Made by a program: the position numbers and the translations under genes
In this document: piece after piece, positions 28,799-37,792 of the stretch
Position numbering within the stretch: the first letter of the stretch is position 1
How the letters are laid out: every line of letters begins with the position of its first letter
The notes under the pieces: model-generated
The model's database searches: none
Told to the model about the DNA's origin: nothing
The model's input: only the letters and a program-made list of their open reading frames with translations
From: Longitalea luteola
GTDB lineage: Bacteria; Bacteroidota; Bacteroidia; Chitinophagales; Chitinophagaceae
DNA length: 64,000 nt
Direction of reading: 5' to 3'
Assembly: GCF_017356035.1 (NCBI RefSeq)
Contig: NZ_JAFIQX010000001.1
Location: 992,001-1,056,000 of the forward strand

Positions 28799-28819
28799 GG
28801 GATTATGATGGGCGAAGCC
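28799..28819 (+). repeat. Leader element copy 4, overlapping the UpxY-like start codon
   Basis: GATTATGATGGGCGAAGCC preceded by GG. It contains the ATG at 28805 and encodes the first five residues (MMGEA) of the antiterminator gene. Confidence 0.75.
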
Positions 28820-29377
28820 TTGTTATCAAAAAAAGAAGATTTGAAAGCTGTGAAGAAGTGGTATGCTGTATACACGCATGCCAAGTGGGAGAAAAAAGTT
28901 GCATCCTTATTTACCCGTAAAAACATTGAGAATTATTGTCCCCTGAACAGGGTCTTGCGCCAATGGAGCGACCGCAAGAAGATCGTGTATGAGCCATTGT
29001 TCACCTGTTATGTATTTGCCCGCGTAACGGAGAAAGAGCGTATAAGTGTATTACAAACAGATGGCGTTCTCAACTATGTTACCTGGCAGGGCAAACCCGC
29101 TGTTATACGCGACTCTGAAATTGAGGTCATCAAGAACTTCCTGTTGGAACACAGTAATGTAAGACTGGAGAAAATTGATGTGGATGTAAATGACAGGGTA
29201 CGCATTAAATGCGGCCTGTTCATGGAACAGGAAGGCCTGGTGATGGAAGTGCTGGGAAAAACCGTTCGGGTTTCATTGCCAACGCTTGGTTATGCCATGC
29301 TGGCTGAAATACCCAAATCGCATGTTGAAGTGGTGGACAGCAGGGGCAAGGGAGATGCTGAACATTTAATTTCCTAA
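28805..29377 (+). CDS. UpxY/NusG-family transcription antiterminator
   Basis: A specialised NusG paralogue, 190 residues. The NGN domain begins KKWYAVYTHAKWEKKVAS and includes the VYEPLFTCYVFARV core and the TDGVLNYVTWQGKPAVI segment; a KOW-type domain follows (DRVRIKCGLFMEQEGLV). Such proteins (UpxY in Bacteroides, RfaH/LoaP elsewhere) join RNA polymerase at a site in the leader and keep it going through long polysaccharide operons. It is the first gene of a 23.6-kb operon with a repeat-bearing leader, which fits. No UpxZ-like partner is seen. Confidence 0.92.
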   Translation: MMGEALLSKKEDLKAVKKWYAVYTHAKWEKKVASLFTRKNIENYCPLNRVLRQWSDRKKIVYEPLFTCYVFARVTEKERISVLQTDGVLNYVTWQGKPAVIRDSEIEVIKNFLLEHSNVRLEKIDVDVNDRVRIKCGLFMEQEGLVMEVLGKTVRVSLPTLGYAMLAEIPKSHVEVVDSRGKGDAEHLIS

Positions 29378-29392
29378 TAAATATATATTACC

Positions 29393-30226
29393 GTGAAGTC
29401 ACCGTATCAAAAACACAAAACCTTGTTTTACCAAAAGCTGCCCGCAAGGTTAAGCAACCGAACCTGGTTATGGGTGGTTCTGCTGGCCGGCATTATAGGC
29501 GCCTCCTGCACCAACACAAAGAAAGTGGTTTATTTCAGTGGTATTACTGAAACAGAGATCAACAACGCCATTGATAACCTGGAACCTGTAATTCAAAAGA
29601 ACGATCTGCTGAGTATTACTGTGAGCAGTCCGAACGCAACAGCCAGCCAACCCTTCAATACAGCTGTAACCGTTTCAACCCAGGCGATAGGATATACATC
29701 CACGCAGGCAACCGGTTACCTCGTTGATCAGGACGGTTTCATTGATATGCCAATGCTTGGCCGCATCAAAGCTGCCGGCTTAACCAAAAAAGGTCTGAAA
29801 GAAAGTATTACAAAGGTTATTACCGACAACAAATACCTGTTATATCCCGTAGTAACGGTTCGTTACCTGAATTTTAAAGTAACAGTATTGGGCGAAGTTG
29901 CCAAACCGATGGTGATCAATGTGCCTGATGAAAAAATAAACATCCTCGAAGCATTGGGCTTTGCCGGCGACATGACCGTGTATGCACGTCGTGATAACGT
30001 TACTTTGATCAGGGAAGAAAAAGGTACAAGAATAGTTAAAAGGCTTGATCTCAATTCCGGGAACCTGTTAACCTCTCCCTATTATTATCTCAAGTCGAAT
30101 GATATTCTATACGTAGAACCAAATAAACAGAAAGTTGCCACTGCAGGCAATACTCGTATATGGCTGCCGGCTATTTTGAGTGCGCTCTCACTGGCAGTTG
30201 TGATTATTGATCGATTAACAAGGTAG
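29393..30226 (+). CDS. Outer-membrane polysaccharide export lipoprotein (Wza family)
   Basis: A 277-residue export protein starting at GTG 29393. A hydrophobic stretch (VVLLAGIIGASC) with a lipobox Cys gives an outer-membrane lipoprotein. The PES domain follows (IQKNDLLSITVSSPN, then YLVDQDGFIDMPMLGRIKAAG) and an SLBB domain (FKVTVLGEVAKPMVINVPDE). A C-terminal membrane segment (IWLPAILSALSLAVVIIDRL) is typical of Bacteroidota members. It should form the outer-membrane channel with the Wzc-like protein encoded 2 bases downstream. Confidence 0.92.
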   Translation: MKSPYQKHKTLFYQKLPARLSNRTWLWVVLLAGIIGASCTNTKKVVYFSGITETEINNAIDNLEPVIQKNDLLSITVSSPNATASQPFNTAVTVSTQAIGYTSTQATGYLVDQDGFIDMPMLGRIKAAGLTKKGLKESITKVITDNKYLLYPVVTVRYLNFKVTVLGEVAKPMVINVPDEKINILEALGFAGDMTVYARRDNVTLIREEKGTRIVKRLDLNSGNLLTSPYYYLKSNDILYVEPNKQKVATAGNTRIWLPAILSALSLAVVIIDRLTR

Positions 30227-30228
30227 AT

Positions 30229-32619
30229 ATGCAAACTAACAAAAAATCAGGCAATGAAATGAACATCGTTTCAGTTGCCATCAACTGGTACCTGCCATAC
30301 TGGCCATTGTTCGTGCTACTTATTATTCTTGGCCTTGCAGGCGCGTGGGCTTACCTCAAGTATTATGCTACCCCTGTTTATGAAACGTATGCGACCATCA
30401 TGGTAAAAGACGAGAAAAAGGGAGTGGATGAATCAGGCGTACTGGAAGCCCTTCAAATTTATCCCACCAAGAATATCGTTGAAAATGAGATGGAGGTCAT
30501 TCACTCCAGGAAACTGATGGAAAAGGTGGTGGATCAATTGCAGTTGTATGCTCCCATTTATGAAGGCCCTACCAAAGGCAAAATGAAAGCTACTTCTGCT
30601 TACACCAGTTCGCCCATTGTTATTTCAGCAAAACGGCCCGAAGATCTGAAAGAGACCGGTGAACTGGATGTGCCCATTGCATTTACTTATGATAATGATA
30701 ACAATGCAGGAGAGTTCGAAGGACTTTCCAATAGAAAACCTACCGAAGTCATTATAGATGGCAAGCACTACCCGTTAGAGAAATGGTGCACTACGCCCTA
30801 TGGCGAATTGAAGTTTGACTACAACGAAAAGCTGGTGGAACCGGCACAGGGTCCATTGTTCTTCCGCCTGCACAGACCGAAAAATATAGCACCCAGCTTT
30901 ATCAGCAATCTGGAAGTTAGATCAGCCAGTAAGCTGTCAACTACGATCACCCTGGTGTTGAAAGATGAAGTGCCTGAAAGGGGCGAAGATATCCTGAACA
31001 AATTGCTGGTGGCCTATAACCTGTTATCTATAGAAGAAAAGAAGGGAACAGCGGCCAATACGCTGGAATTTATCGAAAGCCGGCTGGTAAAGGTGGAAAG
31101 AGAACTGGACTCCATTGAAAATACCATACAATCATTCAGGACCAGTCAGGGTGTGGTGGACCTTAGCCAGCAAAGCAAACAATACCTCGACAATGTAGGA
31201 AGCAACGATCGCAAGATAGCCGACCTCAGCATGCAGCTGGCAGCCCTGGACGAAATGGAACGTTATGTTAATTCAAGGGAGAATAATACAGACGATGTTG
31301 TACCTGCTGCAGTAGGCATCAGCGACCCGGTATTGAGCGACCTGATGCAGAAACTATACAATGCCAAAGTGGAATATGGCAAGCTGATGAACAGCACGGC
31401 AGAGAACAACCCCTTCGCCACTGCAGTAGCAAAGGAAATTGAACAAACGCGGCCGCTGATCCTGGAAAAACTGAGATCGCACCGGATCAACCTGGAGGCC
31501 AGCAAAAAAGACCTTACGGCCATCAGCGGTAATTACAACTCCATGCTTCGTTCCATTCCGCAAAAAGAAAGGGAGCTGATGAATATCAGCCGCGAACAGG
31601 TGATCAAAAAGAGTATCTATAATTACCTCCTGGAAAAACGCGAACAAACGGCGCTGGCCAGTTCATCGGCGGTTTCCGACAGCAAGATCATCGATTATGC
31701 CAAATCGAACCTGGTTCCTGTAAGCCCCAAGAAATCGCTGGTATATTTTGCCGTGCTGGCGGGTTCTATCGGTTTGGCAATCGGGTTGGTTTCGGCCAGG
31801 GAGATGCTGAACAAGAAGATCCTGTTCCGCTCAGAAATAGAATCACTCACCTCAGTACCTGTTATTGCAGAAATTGCGGCCAACAAGGAAAGCGAATCGC
31901 TGCTGCGGTCCGGTTCAAAGGTTTCTGTAGTGGCTGAGCAATTCAGGCACCTGCGGGCTGCTATTGGTCTGGTAGGCCGCCAGAAAGAAATGAAAATGAA
32001 ACGGATCCTGATAACCTCCAGCATCTCTTCCGAAGGAAAAACATACATAAGCACCAACCTGGCCAGGAGCCTGGCGTTGGCCGGCAATAAAGTGGTGCTG
32101 GTCGACCTCGACATCCGCAAGCCAAAAACATCGACCATCATGGGTGTGGTTGATAAACCGGGTGTGGCTGATTTCCTGGAAGGAACTAAGGAGCCGGAAG
32201 AGATCATCGGCAGCAGCATGGACCAGAATTTATATATCGTGAGCGCGGGCAGTGGGATCGAAAATGCCCGGGAGCAGATCCTGAGCGGCCGGTTAACCAT
32301 TTTGCTGAATTACCTCAACGCCAATTTCGATTATGTGATACTCGATGCTTCGCCCATCGATCCGGTTTCTGATTCATACGTATTATCAGATTATTGCGAT
32401 ATAACGCTGTTTATCATGCGTCATGGACGTACACCGAAAGCCATGGTGCAGATCCTTGACAGTAACAGCAAGTTCAAGGCATTGAAAAATCCACATATCG
32501 TCTTCAATGGCATTCGCTCCAGAGGCATTAAGGGTATGTATGGTTACAGCTATGGCTATGGCTATGAAAATGTATACCGCGAAAAGCCGAGCAGGAAATC
32601 AAAATTGCAACGGGTATAA
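30229..32619 (+). CDS. Wzc-like tyrosine autokinase/chain-length determinant
   Basis: A 796-residue inner-membrane co-polymerase fused to a bacterial tyrosine kinase. The Wzz part has membrane helices near 22-44 and 505-525 with coiled coil and GNVR-type sequence between. The kinase has a Walker A (TSSISSEGKT near 595-604), Walker A' (VVLVDLDIRKP, 620-630) and a Walker B-type YVILDASPID. The Tyr-rich tail (MYGYSYGYGYENVY) is the autophosphorylation cluster. It controls polymer length and export with the Wza-like protein. No cognate low-molecular-weight tyrosine phosphatase gene occurs in the operon. Confidence 0.94.
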   Translation: MQTNKKSGNEMNIVSVAINWYLPYWPLFVLLIILGLAGAWAYLKYYATPVYETYATIMVKDEKKGVDESGVLEALQIYPTKNIVENEMEVIHSRKLMEKVVDQLQLYAPIYEGPTKGKMKATSAYTSSPIVISAKRPEDLKETGELDVPIAFTYDNDNNAGEFEGLSNRKPTEVIIDGKHYPLEKWCTTPYGELKFDYNEKLVEPAQGPLFFRLHRPKNIAPSFISNLEVRSASKLSTTITLVLKDEVPERGEDILNKLLVAYNLLSIEEKKGTAANTLEFIESRLVKVERELDSIENTIQSFRTSQGVVDLSQQSKQYLDNVGSNDRKIADLSMQLAALDEMERYVNSRENNTDDVVPAAVGISDPVLSDLMQKLYNAKVEYGKLMNSTAENNPFATAVAKEIEQTRPLILEKLRSHRINLEASKKDLTAISGNYNSMLRSIPQKERELMNISREQVIKKSIYNYLLEKREQTALASSSAVSDSKIIDYAKSNLVPVSPKKSLVYFAVLAGSIGLAIGLVSAREMLNKKILFRSEIESLTSVPVIAEIAANKESESLLRSGSKVSVVAEQFRHLRAAIGLVGRQKEMKMKRILITSSISSEGKTYISTNLARSLALAGNKVVLVDLDIRKPKTSTIMGVVDKPGVADFLEGTKEPEEIIGSSMDQNLYIVSAGSGIENAREQILSGRLTILLNYLNANFDYVILDASPIDPVSDSYVLSDYCDITLFIMRHGRTPKAMVQILDSNSKFKALKNPHIVFNGIRSRGIKGMYGYSYGYGYENVYREKPSRKSKLQRV

Positions 32620-32643
32620 TATTCTTTTTCCAAAATAACAGGT

Positions 32644-33732
32644 ATGAAAATTCTGGTTACAGGAAGCGCGGGTTTTATTGGTTTCTTTCTTACCAAAAAA
32701 CTGATTGAACGTGGCGACGAAGTGGTTGGCCTTGATAATATCAACGATTATTACGACGTCAATTTAAAGTATGCCCGTTTGGCTCAAAATGGTATTGACA
32801 AAGCCGGCATTGAATGGAATGTGCCCGTACAAAGCCATAAATTCTTGAACTACCGGTTTGTTAAAATGAACCTGGAAGATAAAACTCATATCCAGCGTTT
32901 GTTCAAAAAGGAAAAATTCGACATGGTGGCGCACCTTGCTGCACAGGCAGGCGTGAGGAATTCCATCAATAACCCGGATGTTTATATTCAGTCGAATGTG
33001 GCGGGGTTCCTCAATATCCTCGAGGCCTGCCGCCATCATAACATCCAGCACCTGGTGTATGCAAGCTCTTCCAGTGTATATGGACTGAATGAACAGATGC
33101 CTTTTTCAGTTACGCATTGCACCAATCACCCGGTGTCGATATATGCCGCTACCAAGAAGTCGAATGAGCTGATGGCGCATGCCTACAGCTATCTGTTCAA
33201 TATACCTACTACAGGTATGCGTTTCTTCACCGTATACGGTCCCTGGGGCCGGCCGGATATGGCTTATTATCTTTTTGCCGATGCCATTATGAAGGATCAG
33301 CCCATTATCGTTTTCAATGAAGGAAAAATGAAACGCGATTTTACTTACATCGATGACGTGGTGGATGGCATAGTACATGTATTGGATCAGCCGGCTAAGC
33401 CGGCTTCCTCATGGAGTGGCCTCAACCCCGATCCATCCCGCTCACCGGCGCCGTATCGCATCTATAATATCGGCAACGACCAGCCGGTGGAGTTAATTGA
33501 TTTTATTACGGAGATAGAAAAGAATTGCGGGAAAAAGGCAATCATTGAAATGAAGGACCAGGAAAAGAGCGATGTGTTGGCTACCTGGGCAGATATAAAT
33601 GAACTGGTTAAAAACTTCGATTACAGACCTCATACACCGATTCAAACAGGATTAAGCAAATTCATTCAATGGTTCAAGCAATACTATGCATTTGAGCAGA
33701 TGGAAATGAGCCAGGTAAATACAATTTATTAA
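32644..33732 (+). CDS. NAD-dependent sugar epimerase, UDP-glucuronate 4-epimerase (CapI) type
   Basis: A 362-residue extended SDR. TGSAGFIGFFL is the NAD-binding motif, YASSSSVYG and IYAATKKSNE supply catalytic Ser, Tyr and Lys, and DNINDYYDVNLKYARL plus RFFTVYGPWGRPDMAY are characteristic of the CapI group that converts UDP-glucuronate to UDP-galacturonate. Supplies a uronic-acid building block for the polymer. Note that the only sugar-nucleotide dehydrogenase in the operon looks GDP-mannose specific, so UDP-glucuronate would come from elsewhere. Confidence 0.9.
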   Translation: MKILVTGSAGFIGFFLTKKLIERGDEVVGLDNINDYYDVNLKYARLAQNGIDKAGIEWNVPVQSHKFLNYRFVKMNLEDKTHIQRLFKKEKFDMVAHLAAQAGVRNSINNPDVYIQSNVAGFLNILEACRHHNIQHLVYASSSSVYGLNEQMPFSVTHCTNHPVSIYAATKKSNELMAHAYSYLFNIPTTGMRFFTVYGPWGRPDMAYYLFADAIMKDQPIIVFNEGKMKRDFTYIDDVVDGIVHVLDQPAKPASSWSGLNPDPSRSPAPYRIYNIGNDQPVELIDFITEIEKNCGKKAIIEMKDQEKSDVLATWADINELVKNFDYRPHTPIQTGLSKFIQWFKQYYAFEQMEMSQVNTIY

Positions 33733-33742
33733 TAACGCCGCA

Positions 33743-35338
33743 ATGATTGAAAAACCGATAATAAGTAAACCCTCTGAAGATCTGGGAATTAATGGAGGAA
33801 AGCGCAGGGAGAACCTGAAGCAACGTGCCTATCTGAATACATTATCCAGTGTGATTGATTATACAGCAAACCGGCTTGCCGGTTTGCTTGTAAATCCTTT
33901 CATCATAACGGGATTGGGAACTTCTTTGTTTGGCATCTGGCAAATGCTCGGTCAGTTTACCGGTTATGTAAACATTGCCGACACCCGGTCATCGCAGGTG
34001 CTGAAATGGACAGTTGCACAAAAGAAGGACGTAGCTACAGTGGAGGAATTGAGAAGTGACGCTGGTGCCGCTTTTGTCGTAATGTTATTTGTAATGCCGG
34101 TGATTTTGATCGCCGGCAGTATTATTGCCTGGTATGCTCCTCATATAACCCATGCCGCTAAAGAACATTATACGCTGGTTCGCATTACCTGCTGCCTGCT
34201 GATCTTCTCAATTCTCGTTTTCAAATTCTTCGAATTGTTCGAAGCGATCCTGCGGGGAATGAACCTTACTTTCAAGCGCATGGGCTTCCGGGCAGGTATC
34301 GTGCTGCTGGGTGGAGGATTAAAAGTGCTGGCGCTCATCTGGGGCTGGGGTTTGATAGGGCTCGCAGGGGTTCACCTGGTAGAAAGTTTACTGATCGGTC
34401 TTTCCTTTTACATAGTGGTAAAAAGAAATGTTGACTGGTTCGGATTCAGCATGCCAAACCGTTCGAATGTTTTCCGTTTTGGCAAATTAAGCGCCTGGTA
34501 CCTGGCAGATGCAGGTGCCAATATGGTAAATACCAATAGCGACAAACTTTTACTGGGTATCGTGGCCGGTCCGGTTACAGTAGCTTATTACTCGCTCACG
34601 AAGTTTGTACCTGCTGCTTTGCAGGGACTGATCAACCGCCTGATCCTGGGCATCATGCCCGGCATAGGAAAGCTGCTCGGCCTGAAAGAATACGACAAAG
34701 TAAAAAGCGTCAGAAAGAATATTAACCGCATCTCATTGCTGCTGACTACTGCCTTTGGTACAACCATTATCATTTTCAACCAGTCGTTTTTAAGTGCCTG
34801 GGTAGGGAACGACCATTTTGCAGGACATACCGCCAATGCATTGATCATGTTAATGACCATCCAGGACACTTTCGTTCGCAACGATGCTTGTATCATCAGC
34901 GCTACGCTTGATATCAAAAAGAAAGTATTTCTCACCCTTATTGCAGGCGTTTTATTTGCAGCCTTTGGAATTGTACTGGCTAACAAAATGGGTATTGCGG
35001 GTCTTTGCCTCAGCATGATGATAAGCAGGTTGTTCTTATTTATCGGTCAACGCAAGATCCTCTCCGATCTGATGAAGACCACACAAACGCCTTCTATGGC
35101 AGTGAGCTACCGGCCGTTCCTGACTGCTCTTGCAATGCTGGGCTTGTCCATTTGGCTGTCAACAAATACCGGCCCACTGGGCATCTATCAAATGATCGTG
35201 TTGGCGCCGGTTGCCTTTGTCAGTTCTTTAGTACTGTTTTACCTGATGGGATTGAGCAGTGCAGACAGGCTGGAGTTTAAGCAGATTATAGGCTCCATAA
35301 AATTTTTCAAATCGGATACTGGCTTCAGCAAAAATTAA
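33743..35338 (+). CDS. Wzx-like polysaccharide flippase
   Basis: A 531-residue polytopic membrane protein with about 12-14 hydrophobic helices, matching the MATE/Wzx polysaccharide-biosynthesis family (YTANRLAGLLVNPFIITGLG, TSLFGIWQ, NTNSDKLLLGIVAGPVTVAY). It should flip the undecaprenyl-linked repeat unit to the periplasm. Neighbours (Wza, Wzc, Wzy homologues) make this a Wzx/Wzy-dependent pathway. A 40-residue hydrophilic N-terminus precedes the first helix. Confidence 0.88.
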   Translation: MIEKPIISKPSEDLGINGGKRRENLKQRAYLNTLSSVIDYTANRLAGLLVNPFIITGLGTSLFGIWQMLGQFTGYVNIADTRSSQVLKWTVAQKKDVATVEELRSDAGAAFVVMLFVMPVILIAGSIIAWYAPHITHAAKEHYTLVRITCCLLIFSILVFKFFELFEAILRGMNLTFKRMGFRAGIVLLGGGLKVLALIWGWGLIGLAGVHLVESLLIGLSFYIVVKRNVDWFGFSMPNRSNVFRFGKLSAWYLADAGANMVNTNSDKLLLGIVAGPVTVAYYSLTKFVPAALQGLINRLILGIMPGIGKLLGLKEYDKVKSVRKNINRISLLLTTAFGTTIIIFNQSFLSAWVGNDHFAGHTANALIMLMTIQDTFVRNDACIISATLDIKKKVFLTLIAGVLFAAFGIVLANKMGIAGLCLSMMISRLFLFIGQRKILSDLMKTTQTPSMAVSYRPFLTALAMLGLSIWLSTNTGPLGIYQMIVLAPVAFVSSLVLFYLMGLSSADRLEFKQIIGSIKFFKSDTGFSKN

Positions 35339-35350
35339 AACCTTATACAG

Positions 35351-36484
35351 ATGAAAATGTTGTTTGTTGCCCCCCGTTTTCATACCAACCAGGTGCAGTT
35401 GATAAAGAAGCTCCTGGACGAAAAACATGAAGTTTCTTTTCATGTCGCCAATATAGGACCCACCGAAGACCACAGCCTGATAGTGCCAACGACATTTAAA
35501 CAAAGCAAACTGTCGGTGATCGTGGAAAAGATCTTTGGAAAGGGCGCATCAACCAGAAAGAATTACTTCCCTAATCCAATAAAGTACTGGCAGGTCTTCA
35601 AACAATTGAACCCCGAAATGGTGGTTATACGTGATCCCTATAAATTGTTTTCACTGATGGCTGCTTTTTATGCGCGCATTACAAAAGCCAGGATCGTTTT
35701 TTACACACAGGAGAATTTATATCGGTCAAGGTCATGGCGGCTGCGGTTAAAACAAAAACTTACCATTCGCTTTTTCAGGGCTGCCTGGATGACCCCGATA
35801 AAAAGCAATGACATTTCCGGGAATAACAATGCGCTGAAATATATGTATTACGTACCGCTGCCTGTTACGGTAACTACTGAAGAAAAATTTAATAACCAGA
35901 TAGCAAACGAGGGGCCAAAAATATTGATGGTGGGTAAATACCACCAGGAAAGGAAGAAGCACCTGTTGTTTATCCGGGCATTGAGCCGGCTGAAGAACAA
36001 ATACCAGTTTACGGCAACGATCGTAGGAGAATGTGCTACCCCGGCGCAACAGCTCAACTTAAACACCATCAAACAGGAAGTGGATAACCTGAAACTTACC
36101 GGTTTGATCGATTTTAAACAGAATGTACCTTATCATAAGATGGCAGACCTGTATGCAGCGCATCACATTTTTGTGCTGCCGGCCATCAATGAACAATATG
36201 GCGTATCGGTGAACGAAGCAATGGGGTACGGCCTGCCTGTAATTTGTACCGATACCTGCGGTGCAAAATTCAATATTACCAATGGGCAGAATGGATTTGT
36301 TGTTAAATCAGATAACCTGGATGATCTCGCTGCTTCTTTGGAAAAGCTTATTTCCGATTATCAGAAACTAACACAAATGCGGGCGCAGTCGCTGCAATAT
36401 GCCCGGGAGAACCTTTCCGCCGATACCTTTTATTCCAAATTTGCCCAATTGACCCGCGAACGTTTTTCGATCGCCATGAACTAG
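35351..36484 (+). CDS. Glycosyltransferase, GT4-like
   Basis: A 377-residue GT-B enzyme. N-terminal MKMLFVAPRFHTNQ opens the acceptor domain; the nucleotide-sugar domain shows KILMVGKYHQERK and the EX7E region EQYGVSVNEAMGYGLPVICT, followed by NGFVV. It adds one sugar to the lipid-linked unit on the cytoplasmic side. Donor and linkage unknown. Confidence 0.9.
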   Translation: MKMLFVAPRFHTNQVQLIKKLLDEKHEVSFHVANIGPTEDHSLIVPTTFKQSKLSVIVEKIFGKGASTRKNYFPNPIKYWQVFKQLNPEMVVIRDPYKLFSLMAAFYARITKARIVFYTQENLYRSRSWRLRLKQKLTIRFFRAAWMTPIKSNDISGNNNALKYMYYVPLPVTVTTEEKFNNQIANEGPKILMVGKYHQERKKHLLFIRALSRLKNKYQFTATIVGECATPAQQLNLNTIKQEVDNLKLTGLIDFKQNVPYHKMADLYAAHHIFVLPAINEQYGVSVNEAMGYGLPVICTDTCGAKFNITNGQNGFVVKSDNLDDLAASLEKLISDYQKLTQMRAQSLQYARENLSADTFYSKFAQLTRERFSIAMN

Positions 36485-36522
36485 TTCCGTGCTTCATTAA
36501 ACCACAAAAAGGGGAGGCCCTA

Positions 36523-37761
36523 ATGACACCGTTTTTTCTGTTCCTTCAGTTTGTTTGCTTTTATGGACTTGGTATTTATGTGATACTTAAAAAGAATGAG
36601 CGGGGAATTTTTTATCTGCCGGTATTGTTCTTTGTAGAAAAGATAGTAGGTGTGCTTAGTCCGGCTTTCCTTTACTATGGTCTTATATCTTTTATCATCG
36701 TGTTACAAATTGTAAGGAATTCTTCGTTCTTTAAAAACAATATTTTTTCATTTCTGCTGATCATATACTTTTTTGCTTTATTGACCCAGTCTGAGAACCT
36801 GACATTGATAAGGCCATTCTTTTTCTCGGTTATCTGGTTGTTCTTATTGATAGCGTTAATTCCGTCTATTTATGCAAAGTTTACCAGGGAGGAGGTTTTT
36901 AAGGAATTGTGCAATGCCTGCTTCCTGATACTGATACTTTTTATAGCCAATGCCCTTGTGTCTACGGTTTATAAGTTTTCGCCCATGGGCATGTATGGTA
37001 TTACAAAAGGTGTCATGTACGGCAACCTGTGGGCGGCGGCTTTCAATACCCTGTCTACAGCGCTTTTTGTAGTGTTTCTAAAAGGCATTACCGAACGTAA
37101 GCACATGTATGTAATTCTATCCGTTGTTTCCCTTTTCTTCATCATGCTTACGTTGCGCCGCACTGTTATGGCGTTAAGCGCTTTCGGAATAGTGGTTGGT
37201 ATGCTTACCCTCATGACCCAGAAGAAGGCTAAAATGGTATTCGTTATGATGGGCCTGGTTGTTGTAACTGGTTTTGTGATCTATTCCAATACCAATTTTT
37301 TACAGGAGTTCAATGAAAGGGTGGAGCTGCGTAAACTGGATGACCGGGCGCTGGCTGAAGAAAAGCGCTTCATAGAATATGATCTGTTGTATGCTGATAT
37401 GTTCGTGTACAATGCATATAGTCCCTGGTTCGGCTTTGGATTATTTAACAGCGCCGGCAACTATGGCAATGGTTTCCTGGGCGACAGAAGCCTGCATGGA
37501 GATATTCCGAATCTGCTGCATTCAAGTGGGATAATAGGAGTGCTTCTGTATCTTTTAATGGTAGGAACTGCATTTGCCCAGTCGATCAAAGCCGCCAATA
37601 GATACTTTGACAAATTATTGATTCTTTTCTGTACAGGATCTTTTTTGGTTTATACGGTTACGGGCCGGTATACCGAGATAGCTTCAACACTGTTGTTATT
37701 TCTCGTACTTATGATGCCTTTAGCAAAAGATGAACCGCCTACCGAAGAGACCGAGGTATAA
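36523..37761 (+). CDS. Wzy-like O-antigen/exopolysaccharide polymerase
   Basis: A 412-residue protein with about 10-12 membrane helices and a large periplasmic loop ending in YSPWFGFGLFNSAGN, the O-antigen ligase/polymerase (WzyC-like) signature region with charged RFIEYD before it. It joins repeat units in the periplasm. The gene is AT-richer than its neighbours, common for polymerases. Confidence 0.85.
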   Translation: MTPFFLFLQFVCFYGLGIYVILKKNERGIFYLPVLFFVEKIVGVLSPAFLYYGLISFIIVLQIVRNSSFFKNNIFSFLLIIYFFALLTQSENLTLIRPFFFSVIWLFLLIALIPSIYAKFTREEVFKELCNACFLILILFIANALVSTVYKFSPMGMYGITKGVMYGNLWAAAFNTLSTALFVVFLKGITERKHMYVILSVVSLFFIMLTLRRTVMALSAFGIVVGMLTLMTQKKAKMVFVMMGLVVVTGFVIYSNTNFLQEFNERVELRKLDDRALAEEKRFIEYDLLYADMFVYNAYSPWFGFGLFNSAGNYGNGFLGDRSLHGDIPNLLHSSGIIGVLLYLLMVGTAFAQSIKAANRYFDKLLILFCTGSFLVYTVTGRYTEIASTLLLFLVLMMPLAKDEPPTEETEV

Positions 37762-37792
37762 TTGAATATTTATCTAACAAACCAATTCAGCG

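Larger units (their letters stand above)
27957..28804 (+). other. Long structured leader of the exopolysaccharide operon
   Basis: About 840 bases with no credible gene. It contains four copies of a 21-base element (separate entries), two copies of CCATTATCCAA (28100-28110, 28651-28661) each about 35-45 bases before an element, an 8-base inverted pair TTAGCCTT/AAGGCTAA (28301-28308, 28393-28400) enclosing the second element, and a small ATCGC-GCA-GCGAT hairpin (28377-28389). Confidence 0.6.
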
